A stretch of 18,728 bases of DNA. Origin: Pyropia haitanensis. Lineage: Eukaryota > Rhodophyta > Bangiophyceae > Bangiales > Bangiaceae. The stretch spans positions 1 to 18,728 of the forward strand of contig SDUX01000187.1 of the NCBI GenBank assembly GCA_008729055.1, written 5' to 3'. The position numbers were made by a program, and so were the translations under genes. Positions 9,223 through 15,968 of the stretch are shown here, in pieces. Every line of letters begins with the position of its first letter. The stretch's first letter is position 1. The notes under the pieces are model-generated. The model was not told the DNA's origin and made no database searches. It saw nothing but the letters and a program-made list of their open reading frames with translations.

Positions 9223-9345
9223 TGGGGCTGCAACGCACCTGGCGGGATCGATTGCTTACAGTCGTCCCTTTCCATGGCGGCCTCCTCCCTCCCCTCGCCC
9301 ACGACGTCCACTCTTCCTGCCGATGTTGGCCAACGTGACGGTGCC

Positions 9346-9911
9346 CTACGTGCTCATGACGTCGGCCACCGTCGGGCCGAACGCGACGACCCCAAGCTCC
9401 GGGGCACGAGGACGGCCGGCACGGTCCCACTTGGCCCGCGGCGACGCAGGCGACGCCGGCGGCCCCCCCCCCCCCCGTCCTCCTCCCGCTCCTCCCCTCC
9501 CTTCGGCCCTCCTGACCATCTTCTTGATCTTCTCGTGGGCCTTGACCTTGTCGACCTTGGCACCCGTCTTGGCCCCCGACATGAGGGTGGACACCTGGTC
9601 GAGGGCCCTCGCGGGGAAGTGGGCCGTACGGGTTGATGGAACAAGACGGCCGCAAGGACCAGACGCGGGGAGACAACAACGGCCGCGGAGGCGAGACAAG
9701 AAGGCCAAGGTCGGCGGTTAGTGTGCCTGGTGGCCGCGGTGGTGGCGGCCGTCGGTGCCCTTTCTCCCCTCTTGTCCCTCTTTCCCTCCCCCACCGTCGG
9801 CGACACTTACCTTGGCTGCCGGTCGGCGCGGAGGAGACCGTGGAGGTGGACTCCGTCGTGAGTGTTCAGGAGCGGGCCCACCACTTGCCGGTACGGCAGC
9901 GCCTCGAGGCC
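9346..9911 (-). pseudogene. Antisense gene remnant or variant in element B, possibly two exons
   Basis: Minus-strand codons near 9911-9870 encode LEALPYRQVVGPL, matching PEALPYRQVVGPL near the start of the intact antisense ORF of element C. The aligned ATG is absent here (CTT in its place). After this match the sequence diverges. A near-consensus donor, CAAG|GTAAGT, lies at 9814-9805. CACTAAC, a branch-point-like motif, is at 9723-9717. An acceptor-like GCGAG precedes 9607. Joining these (a 203-bp intron) keeps the frame into an ORF ending at 9346 that contains a basic helical stretch (AKVDKVKAHEKIKKMVRR). The 3' flank is again shared with C. Either this is a decayed copy that lost its middle, or a different antisense product behind the same promoter. 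Splicing and function are inference. Confidence 0.4.
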
Positions 9912-10118
9912 CGCCGGTGCCAACGACTCGACCCGGTCGGCCAAGGCGGACACGCCGACAAGATGGGGCAAAGCGGGGCGGACGAGAGGAAGCGGACGCG
10001 CTGGCCAGCGCGGAACGGGACGGCCAACGCGACGGAGAGGGGCGGGCGGAGGCAGGACGTGTGGCGGCCGAGACGGGACGAGCAGGCGGCCTGACGAGGC
10101 CAGCGCGCGAACGAGGCC

Positions 10119-10126
10119 GTTATATA
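10119..10126 (-). promoter_or_regulatory. TATA box of the antisense unit in element B
   Basis: The minus strand reads GGGGTATATAACGGCCTCGT. The same block in element C reads GGGGTACATAACGGCCTCGT, at the matching place upstream of its antisense ORF. It lies about 170 bp inside the 3' LTR and faces pol. G-rich runs lie upstream on the same strand (10136-10180). Confidence 0.55.
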
Positions 10127-10285
10127 CCCCTCGGTGGCCAACCCTCCCCCGCCCTCCCCCTCTCTCCCCCTCTCCGCTGGCCCACGCTGCACACGTACCC
10201 GATCCGGCCCGTATGCATGCTCCCTCCCGGGAGACCTCTCACGCGTGCCACCCTTGAGTGCGGCCGGCGGGGACGCTCGGCCTCG

Positions 10286-10297
10286 GTGAAGGGGCCA
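10286..10297 (+). other. Short polypurine-tract-like sequence before the 3' LTR
   Basis: GGTGAAGGGGCCA directly precedes the LTR start TGTAGCG, where plus-strand priming is expected in LTR elements. The purine run is short and interrupted. Element C has the identical sequence beside its LTR (13650-13662, reverse strand), which supports a conserved role. Confidence 0.4.
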
Positions 10298-10918
10298 TGT
10301 AGCGTTTGGGGCCTCTGGTGGCGGCCTGACGAGGCCTACGTTGCGGCGGTCCCGCGTTACCTGGCGGCCCGCGGTGGCATGGTGGCGGACTCGATCCGGG
10401 TGGCGGTTGTGGCGGCCCTTCCCCTGGTTGGACTTGGTGGCCTGCTACTTACGGTTTCTCTTGCATTTGTTCTGATCGATTTTCACTGCGTGATTTCGTG
10501 CTTTTCGCCCTTTTTTCCCATTGGGTTTTTGGGCGGATTGTATCTGTGTGAGGGTTTTTCGCTTGCATCTGAGTGGAGGGATTTTAGCGTGGAGCGGAGT
10601 GCCCCGGCGGGGCAGGTGCACGCTGGCACTTGGCCCGCTGGAGGCGCCCCTGAGAGGGGGCGCCCTGGCGGCCCCTCGGGGGGTGGTGTGGAGAGCTCTT
10701 AGGGGCTTGGCCCGCGGGCCACGTGAGATCCATCTTGTAAAACAACGTTGCTTTGGGTTCTCCTTCCCCTTGGGCTTTAGCCTTTTCCCTTACCTCTGGC
10801 TGTTGAGGTGGGCAAGTGTGCGTGGGACTCCCTGGCCCGTTCCTTCTGGTAGCCCTCAGTCCTCTGGCGGTGGCGACGCGGGGCGGACAAGGGCCGAAGA
10901 ACGGCTAATAACGCTACA
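10298..10918 (+). repeat. 3' LTR of element B
   Basis: 621 bp, identical to 2271-2891 except at 10897 and 10906. It begins TGTAGCGTT and ends AACGCTACA, followed at once by the GTACG duplication. Two changes in 621 aligned bases mean little time has passed since insertion. Confidence 0.96.
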
Positions 10919-10923
10919 GTACG
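10919..10923. repeat. Target-site duplication of element B, right copy (GTACG)
   Basis: Second copy of the 5-bp duplication, directly after the 3' LTR. The element A protease frame resumes here. Confidence 0.93.
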
Positions 10924-11253
10924 CGCTCAATTCACAAACAGCAAACCGAAGTCGCTCTTGGTACGGTCCGATGTGAATCTCAAGAGGGTCAACGGTTTCA
11001 GCGAGGACATGGGAGCGGCCATCGGGCATGCTTGCCGCGAAGTCCGTTCCTTTCGTTTTCACATGCAAGGAGGTAACGAGGCGCCTTGAGACGACGTTGA
11101 TGGGAGATCCGTCGTCGAACAGCACCTTAACAGCTTTTCCATTGACAGAAGCAGTAGAAAGCAGAAGCCCGAGTCGCGGGCCTTCAAATGGTGACGACAT
11201 ATTTTCAGGAACCGAAGGAGCGTCTTTCACAGATGTTGAGGATTGTTGCTGCT

Positions 11254-12132
11254 TCAGTTCCGCTGGCCTTTTGGGCAGTCCTTAGCCATGTGTCCTTTCT
11301 CGCGACAGCGAAGGCAGAGACCCTCGCGCATGCAGCGCTGGCGTTCGTCTGGCGTCAGCTTTTCGATCTTGATGCTGGAAATGTCCATCGGGACAACGCC
11401 CATCGTCGGTGGCTTGCCAGAAGTGCTGTTAACATTGCTGGTGATACGGGACACTCCAGCCTTGGCCGCTTCCACGCGCAGGGCGTCCGTCATCAGTGAT
11501 TCAAGATCGGTGTACGTCTTGAGGCACAGTGCCTGCCAGATGTCGCGCTTCAGGCCTCGGCTATAGCGGTCGATCTTTTCCGCTTCGGTGATGTCCGGGA
11601 TGTCCAAGAGGACGCTCAGGAAAGTCCTGTTGAACGTCCCGACGTCCTTGATTTGGCGCCATGAGTGCAGCTTGTCCCGCGCCGCCTGCGTCTTGTTCAG
11701 AGGGCTGAAGCGACGGATGAGCGCAGCCCGAAAGGTAGCCCAGTCGGGGACCGCCGTCGTCCGACTGTAGGTATGCCACCAGGTGAACGCTTCACCGTCC
11801 AGGTAGGTGCAGGCGATCCGACACGCTTCGTCAGGGTCAGTCAGTCGCACATATGAGTCCATGTGCGAGCACCATGCTTCAATTGTCCCGGGCTTGCCAG
11901 AGAACAGCGCGGGCTTATTTGGCCTCGCAGTCGTCGCGCCTCCACTCGAGGCCTTAGCCTTGGCGTCGGACAGCTGTTTCTTGGCGTCCGCCAATTCAAC
12001 CTTATGAGCCTCGAGCTCGGCGCTCATCTGCGAGACGAACGCTGTAAGTTGATTCCATGACTCCGCGGAGGGTGCGGTTGAGGCCGTTCCCGGATTAATC
12101 GGGCTTACAGTCGCAGGATTCGGGGGGTCCAT
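11254..12132 (-). CDS. gag: Element A Gag with coiled coil, capsid domain and zinc knuckle
   Basis: 292 aa from the ATG at 12132-12130 (MDPPNPATVS), the first ATG before the conserved part; the frame is open further upstream to 12273 without a clear function. Residues about 30-60 are heptad-like and charged (ELEAHKVELADAKKQLSDAK), a probable coiled coil. The capsid-like domain follows, from FSGKPGTIEAWCSHMDSYV through WWHTYSR, FRAALIRRFSPLN and YSRGLKRDIW. A CCHC knuckle, CLRCREKGHMAKDC, is near the end. Just after the knuckle lies CCCAAAA, from which the -1 frame leads into protease. Gag itself is uninterrupted, although its pol is cut off by element B and frameshifted, so this copy could at most give Gag. 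A distinct family from the Gag of element B. Confidence 0.9.
   Translation of the reverse strand: MDPPNPATVSPINPGTASTAPSAESWNQLTAFVSQMSAELEAHKVELADAKKQLSDAKAKASSGGATTARPNKPALFSGKPGTIEAWCSHMDSYVRLTDPDEACRIACTYLDGEAFTWWHTYSRTTAVPDWATFRAALIRRFSPLNKTQAARDKLHSWRQIKDVGTFNRTFLSVLLDIPDITEAEKIDRYSRGLKRDIWQALCLKTYTDLESLMTDALRVEAAKAGVSRITSNVNSTSGKPPTMGVVPMDISSIKIEKLTPDERQRCMREGLCLRCREKGHMAKDCPKGQRN
11269..11275 (-). promoter_or_regulatory. -1 ribosomal frameshift site CCCAAAA of element A
   Basis: The gag codons read TGC CCA AAA GGC, so C CCA AAA is a classical X XXY YYZ heptamer in the correct phase. The -1 frame is open from here past the gag TGA (11256-11254) into the protease motif. No clear downstream stem-loop was found by eye. 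Confidence 0.75.
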
Positions 12133-12496
12133 TGCGTCCTGGGTGAGGTCCGCAACAATCAAATTAACCCAACAGATCCGGTTTGACTTACTCCGGCAGA
12201 GCACGGGGCAAGTCTTACAAGATGTGCAAGTTAATTTGACCAAGCAAAATAGTGCTGCACTAGCTCTGGACAAGCGTGGCCGTCGTGGCTACCACGTTTC
12301 CAAAGATGGACAACACTATTTGATGGGTCACAAGCGATGCGATGAAGCAGAATTCGAAGACTCAAATCACGCAATCGGATTTTCCCGCCGGCCGCCGCGC
12401 ACGGGCCCGAGTCGGGTCGTGCCGGATTTCCACGCGGGGGGATCAAAGGGGGAAAATCGCGTCTCTTGCACAGATCCTGGGGGGTGTTGCGAGGTG
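12133..12496. other. Stretch without a recognisable gene; probably leader/LTR part of element A
   Basis: No supported gene lies here. This is where the leader, primer-binding site and perhaps the 5' LTR of element A should be. A 9-bp inverted pair, CAAATTAAC near 12160 and GTTAATTTG near 12231, is visible. No matching LTR copy is in the window, so edges cannot be placed. Confidence 0.5.
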
Positions 12497-13027
12497 TCAG
12501 TCGGTGCGGCGCGCCAGCGTGCGGTGGTGATCCTTGCCACGCTGGTGGCGTTCGAAGTGCTCGACCGTCTCAAATTCGCGATCGCACACGTCGCAACGAG
12601 GGCGGGTCGCTGGACGGTTGACCGTATTGCGGTGGCGCCGCGACCAGCGATGGTCGCGCAGCACTGTCAGGCTGTTGCAACGCACACCGCACGGCTTGCA
12701 AACGTATTTGCCCTTGGGGATGGTCTTGGCGATCCGGCGCTGCTCTCGCTGCTCTGCTGCGCGCGCGGTCGTCGGTCGGATGTGGCCGATTCGTGGGGCC
12801 GGCGGCGCGATGTAGCGCCGGGCCGGATCCTGCGCGGGCAGCAGCAGGCGCCGGTTGGCTGGGACCGCCGGTCCTGACGTGGCCGGGCCCTTACCCTTGC
12901 GCGAGAGGGGGGGCTTGGATGCGGCTGGCGCCGCCGATGCGGCCGTCGCCGCCACAGAGGATGACGTGGATGCGCCCGCCGGGGTGCCACGTGCCGCCGC
13001 GGTGTCGCGCGCCGCCGCGGTGCCGCG
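12497..13027 (-). pseudogene. Two-finger C2H2 zinc-finger protein, 5' part cut off by the element C LTR
   Basis: The minus-strand frame is open from the LTR edge at 13027 to TGA at 12499-12497 (176 codons visible, no ATG near the left-hand conserved part). The N-terminal half is low-complexity, rich in Ala, Pro, Arg and Thr. Two fingers follow: CKPCGVRCNSLTVLRDH with its second His five residues on, and CDVCDREFETVEHFERH with the same spacing. CX2CX12HX5H resembles U1/JAZ-type fingers, which often bind double-stranded RNA or act in RNA processing; that role is only a family hint. The frame runs without a stop into the LTR end (AACGCTACA), so the original start lay beyond the insertion. It may be a host gene fragment or an ORF of an older mobile element. 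Which host gene it was is unknown. Confidence 0.6.
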
Positions 13028-13649
13028 TGTAGCGTTATTGGCCGTTCTGCGGCCCTTGTCCGCCCCGCGTCGCCACCGCCAGAGAACAGAGGGCTACCAG
13101 AAGGAACGGGCCAGGGAGTCCCACACACACTTGCCCACCTCAACAGCCAGAGGTAAGGGAAAAGGCTAAAGCCCAAGGGGAAGGAGAACCCAAAGCAACG
13201 TTGTTTTACAAGAAGGATCTCGCGTGGCCCGCGGGCCAAGCCCCTAAGAGCTCTCCACACCACCCCCCGAGGGGCCACCAGGGCGCCCCCTCTCAGGGGC
13301 GCCTCCAGCGGGCCAAGTGCCAGCGTGCACCTGCCCCGCCGGGGCACCCCGCTCCACGCTAAAATCCCTCCACTCAGATGCAAGCGAAAAACCCTCACAC
13401 AGATGCAATCCGCCCAAAAACCCAATGGGAAAAAAGGGCGAAAAGCACGAAATCACGCAGTGAAAATCGATCAGAACAAATGCAAGAGAAACCGTAAGTA
13501 GCAGGCCACCAAGTCCAACCAGGGGGAAGGGCCGCCACAACCGCCACCCGGATCGAGTCCGCCACCATGCCACCGCGGGCCGCCAGGTAACGCGGGACCG
13601 CCGCAACGTAGGCCTCGTCAGGCCGCCACCAGAGGCCCCAAACGCTACA
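13028..13649 (-). repeat. 3' LTR of element C
   Basis: 622 bp, with the same 9-bp terminal inverted repeats as element B. Differences from B include an extra C in a C run (about 13524) and several substitutions. It abuts the zinc-finger ORF at 13027. Confidence 0.94.
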
Positions 13650-13724
13650 TGGCCCCTTCACCGAGGCCGAGCGTCCCCGCCGGCCGCACTCAAGGGTGGC
13701 ACGCGTGAGAGGCCTCCCGGAGAG

Positions 13725-13859
13725 GGGGGGCCGCCAGCACGGTTGGCCAGAGAGGGTGTCGGGGGGGGTGGCCGCCGTGTGGGCCGGATCGGGGGGGGAG
13801 GGGAGGGGTGCCCGGCGTGGGCCCACGGAGGGGGGGGAGGGTGTCGGCCGTCGGGGGGG
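13725..13859 (+). repeat. G-run cluster upstream of the antisense promoter (element C)
   Basis: Many runs of three to nine G's occur within about 135 bases on the plus strand, just upstream of the TATA-like box of the antisense gene. Four or more closely spaced G runs can fold into G-quadruplexes. Element B has a similar, shorter cluster on its matching strand (10136-10180). The strand is that of the antisense gene; the element's own RNA would carry C runs. Confidence 0.55.
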
Positions 13860-13867
13860 TACATAAC
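13860..13867 (+). promoter_or_regulatory. TATA-like box of the antisense gene in element C
   Basis: TACATAAC followed by GGCCTCGT; element B has TATATAAC in the same context. It lies 173 bases before the ATG at 14033, leaving a pyrimidine-rich leader of about 140 bases. Conservation of position in both copies supports a promoter. Confidence 0.5.
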
Positions 13868-14032
13868 GGCCTCGTCCGGCAGCCGCCCGCGTCTCGGCCG
13901 CCACACCGCCGGCCTCTGTGCGCTCGTCCCCGTCTTGTAGGCCGCCCCCTTCCTCGTTGGCCGACCCGTCCGCCCCTGCCCCCCCCCCCTCTCGTCCGCC
14001 CCTTCCTCCCAACCACCACCTGTCGGTCCGTC

Positions 14033-15619
14033 ATGGCCGGCGTGGGGGAGACGACGGGCTCGGAGGGCCCGGAGGCGTTGCCGTACCGCCAGGTGGTGGG
14101 CCCGCTGCCGACCGAGGAGCACGACATGGCAGGGTGGAAGGCCGCCTGGAAGCGGGAGCAGGGCCGCGGTTGGACTATCTCGACGCGGGCCCACGCGACG
14201 ATGGCGGCCATCGATGGGGCTGGCCAGGGGAACTCCTTTCGGAAGCAGATGTTGGCCCTACGTGACGCGATGGCACCGGCGGCCGACGACAGGAGCGAGG
14301 CCATCACCGTCGTGCGCCACGAGGGGGAGGTGGGCTACACCAAGGAGGCCAGCCGCATCCTGGAGGGCGTCGTGGTGTCGATGATGCCCCCCTCCCCGTT
14401 GGCCGAGTACGTCGTGTTGGCCCCTCCCTACATAAGCCATGGGGGCTTCCGCCCGCCCCACCAGCTCCTGACGGCCTGCCGGTTCTTCCGCGTTAAGGCC
14501 GGCTTCTTCGTGGGTTGGCACGAGGTGGAGTTCCCGTCTTGCCCGGTGCCCATCCGGATGGCCCACTACCCCCGCGTGACTCCTTGGTGGCCGTCGGTGG
14601 AGGTACCTTATGGGGCCATGGTCGAGATGCCCCCGGTGTTGACCTACCTCAAGGGGGCCCTGCTGGCCAACCACGCGTGGGCCTGGAACGTCTTCCGCTC
14701 CGAGTGGGCCGTCCTCAGCGGGGCCTACTTGGTGGAGGAGTACCGCATGGCAGGCCGGCTGTGGTTGTTCCCTCGGGCCTTGCGCCAGTGGATCGTCCGG
14801 GTGGGCCTTGAGAAGGTTTGCACCACCGCGAGGGGCGTCGACCCGGTGGCCGTCGGAGAGTTGGGGGCCCTGTTGGCCCTCTTGGACCAGCTTCCGGGCA
14901 GCAAGGCCTTCGAAACCCACCTCAAGGCGATGGACCCCCACCGGCGGGATCGGTCTTCGTGGGTCCGTGTGCGCGTCGAGCGGGAGGAGATGTCTTCGAC
15001 GGCCTACGTGGACGAGGACTTGGCCCCGTTCCCGCTGCGTTACAGCCGTGACGTCGTGGAGGCCCGCGAGTTGGTGGGGGGCACCGACTTGGCCCACCTG
15101 CTAGCCCCTCCCGCGCCTTCGTCCACCGCAGCATTCGGCCATCCTTCCCGCTCGACGCCGTCGGGTCCCCCGATGGCCTCCCGCCTCTTGGTCTCCTCCC
15201 CGCTTGGCCACCGTGACGTCCCCGATGAGCTTCTCGCAGTCCTCGATGGCCTCATCCCTGACCGCGTGGCGTACGGCCTCACTCCGCTCCTTGGAGCCTC
15301 GGGGGTTGTCCCCGACCCCCTTCGCGTTGGGCCGCTTGTCGCCGGGCTCCTGCACGTGTTGGCCGACGTTGGCGCCGAGGTGGGCAAGTGGGCCGCCCGA
15401 CAGGAGGCCTTGCCGACGGAAGCCCTCCAAGAGCTTCTTGACGTCGTGGGCCAGCCCTCTCTTCGTGAGGCTCTTCGCCGCGAGGTGGGCCTCGCTGAGG
15501 CGATGGCCCAACGGGTGTACGCCCGCCAGTCCGCCTCGGCGGCCCGTGTGCGGCCTCGTGACGACGATGAGGAAGAAGGCCCTCCGGGTCGGAACGTGCG
15601 TCCGTGGGGCCGCCGTTAG
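14033..15619 (+). CDS. Antisense accessory ORF of element C, 528 aa, unknown function
   Basis: The ORF runs opposite to gag-pol of its element and fills the space between pol and the 3' LTR. The ATG at 14033 (gtcATGGcc) is the first in the conserved part. Third codon positions are almost all G or C, as in the element's own genes. The protein is rich in Trp, Pro and Leu. An early motif PEALPYRQVVGPL is shared with element B. The middle contains Trp-rich segments (TPWWPSVEVPYG, NHAWAWNVFRSEW). A Pro/Ser linker spans residues about 356-385, a helical region follows, and the C-terminus is acidic (DDDEEE) then basic. No signal peptide, membrane segment or zinc motif was seen, and I do not recognise the family. 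A TATA-like box lies upstream and AATAAA 79 bases after the stop. Antisense ORFs at this place are known in some plant Tat-lineage elements; homology to those is untested. Confidence 0.7.
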   Translation: MAGVGETTGSEGPEALPYRQVVGPLPTEEHDMAGWKAAWKREQGRGWTISTRAHATMAAIDGAGQGNSFRKQMLALRDAMAPAADDRSEAITVVRHEGEVGYTKEASRILEGVVVSMMPPSPLAEYVVLAPPYISHGGFRPPHQLLTACRFFRVKAGFFVGWHEVEFPSCPVPIRMAHYPRVTPWWPSVEVPYGAMVEMPPVLTYLKGALLANHAWAWNVFRSEWAVLSGAYLVEEYRMAGRLWLFPRALRQWIVRVGLEKVCTTARGVDPVAVGELGALLALLDQLPGSKAFETHLKAMDPHRRDRSSWVRVRVEREEMSSTAYVDEDLAPFPLRYSRDVVEARELVGGTDLAHLLAPPAPSSTAAFGHPSRSTPSGPPMASRLLVSSPLGHRDVPDELLAVLDGLIPDRVAYGLTPLLGASGVVPDPLRVGPLVAGLLHVLADVGAEVGKWAARQEALPTEALQELLDVVGQPSLREALRREVGLAEAMAQRVYARQSASAARVRPRDDDEEEGPPGRNVRPWGRR

Positions 15620-15656
15620 CACTTGAGGGAGGGAGGAGGCCGCCGGGGAGAGAGAC

Positions 15657-15968
15657 GACTGTAAGCAATCGATCCCGCCAGGTGCGTTGCAGCCCCAAAT
15701 AAAGTTGCCCCTTGATTTGACAGTGTTGCAACGGCCCGAATCCGGTCGGACCGCATCGGAAGAAGGCGGGACTTGGTCGAAATGGAAGCCGGGGAGCAAG
15801 ATGGGCGTGACGACGGCCACGTGGCAAAAGTAGCCCCCCTTTTCGAACAGTCTTGGCTTCGACCATGGCACGTCGCCTCTCCGACATAACACCGGTGGCA
15901 CCATAGTACCCTTGACTCAGCTGTGCAGCCGGGCGGTCCAGCTGGAAGGTCGCCACCTCGCGGCCGCC
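15657..15968. repeat. Block shared with element B 3' of pol
   Basis: The reverse strand of this block nearly matches 8952-9270 of element B. It serves as the 3' trailer of both pol (minus strand) and the antisense gene (plus strand). The near identity contrasts with the unrelated sequences lying between this block and the promoter block in the two copies. Confidence 0.8.
15698..15703 (+). terminator. Polyadenylation signal AATAAA of the antisense gene (element C)
   Basis: CCCCAAATAAAGTTG lies 79 bases after the antisense stop codon, on the same strand, and is conserved in element B. Such a signal on this strand supports transcription opposite to gag-pol. Confidence 0.55.

Larger units (their letters stand above)
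8952..10297 (+). other. 3' internal region of element B between pol and the 3' LTR
   Basis: This stretch carries no convincing sense-strand gene. Positions 8952-9270 are nearly identical to 15660-15968 (reverse strand) in element C. A 124-codon ORF begins at ATG 8964, 12 bases after the pol stop, and its start is shared with C at 15956, but all frames are open here and coding is unproven. From 9271 to 9860 the sequence does not match C. From about 9860 to 10297 it matches C again (13650-14100, reverse strand), including a TATA box for the opposite strand. Antisense gene remnants are listed separately. Confidence 0.8.
2271..10918 (+). mobile_element. Element B: complete chromodomain Ty3/gypsy (chromovirus) retrotransposon, nested in element A
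   Basis: Length is 8648 bp. Order: 5' LTR, candidate primer-binding site and leader, gag, -1 frameshift signal, pol (protease, RT, RNase H, integrase, chromodomain), a 1346-bp 3' internal region with antisense-gene remnants, 3' LTR. It is flanked by the 5-bp duplication GTACG. The LTRs have equal length and differ at only two positions (2870/10897 and 2879/10906), so the insertion is recent. Both long ORFs are uninterrupted. Element C at 13028-18728 is a related copy in the opposite orientation. Confidence 0.96.
10919..11275 (-). pseudogene. pro: Element A protease N-terminal part, interrupted by element B
   Basis: The frame enters from gag by a -1 shift at 11275-11269 and runs past the gag stop without interruption. 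It contains a retropepsin-like active-site motif, VLFDDGSPINVVS, with the first Asp at 11116-11114. The usual DTG or DSG is DDG here. Downstream residues lead to the element B insertion at 10924/10918; the matching end of the protease (YDLILG) is found at 2270 on the other side. The coding sequence is therefore split by 8.6 kb of foreign element. Identity as protease rests on the motif, on its place between the zinc knuckle and RT, and on the YDLILG end motif. Confidence 0.8.
10919..12132 (-). mobile_element. Element A (Ty3/gypsy), right fragment: gag and start of protease
   Basis: This is the upstream part of the minus-strand element whose remainder is at 1-2270. Gag and protease overlap in different frames, joined by a CCCAAAA slip site. 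The fragment ends where element B inserted. Its 5' LTR and primer-binding site should lie to the right of 12132, but no boundary could be fixed there. Confidence 0.88.

Noticed and set aside
8964..9338. Small protein gene directly after pol in element B
   Set aside because: Other frames of the same block are equally open, and the identity with element C may only reflect recent copying. It is kept as a question, not listed as a gene.
9755..10702. 315-codon plus-strand open frame crossing from the internal region into the 3' LTR
   Set aside because: It crosses the LTR boundary, reads the opposite strand of the antisense promoter, and its translation is low-complexity Arg/Pro/Gly typical of GC-rich noncoding DNA.
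12160..12499. Minus-strand TGACACCTCGC at 12499 as the 5' LTR start of element A
   Set aside because: No second copy of such an LTR is in the window, the CA end and primer-binding site could not be placed, and the TG coincides with the zinc-finger stop codon.
12143..12877. 244-codon plus-strand ORF opposite the zinc-finger ORF
   Set aside because: It is the complement of the zinc-finger codons and of the element A leader, with no recognisable motif and no ATG context of note.
14258..15097. 279-codon minus-strand ORF inside the antisense gene of element C
   Set aside because: It is the mirror of the 14033-15619 ORF; high G/C at third positions removes stops from the opposite strand.
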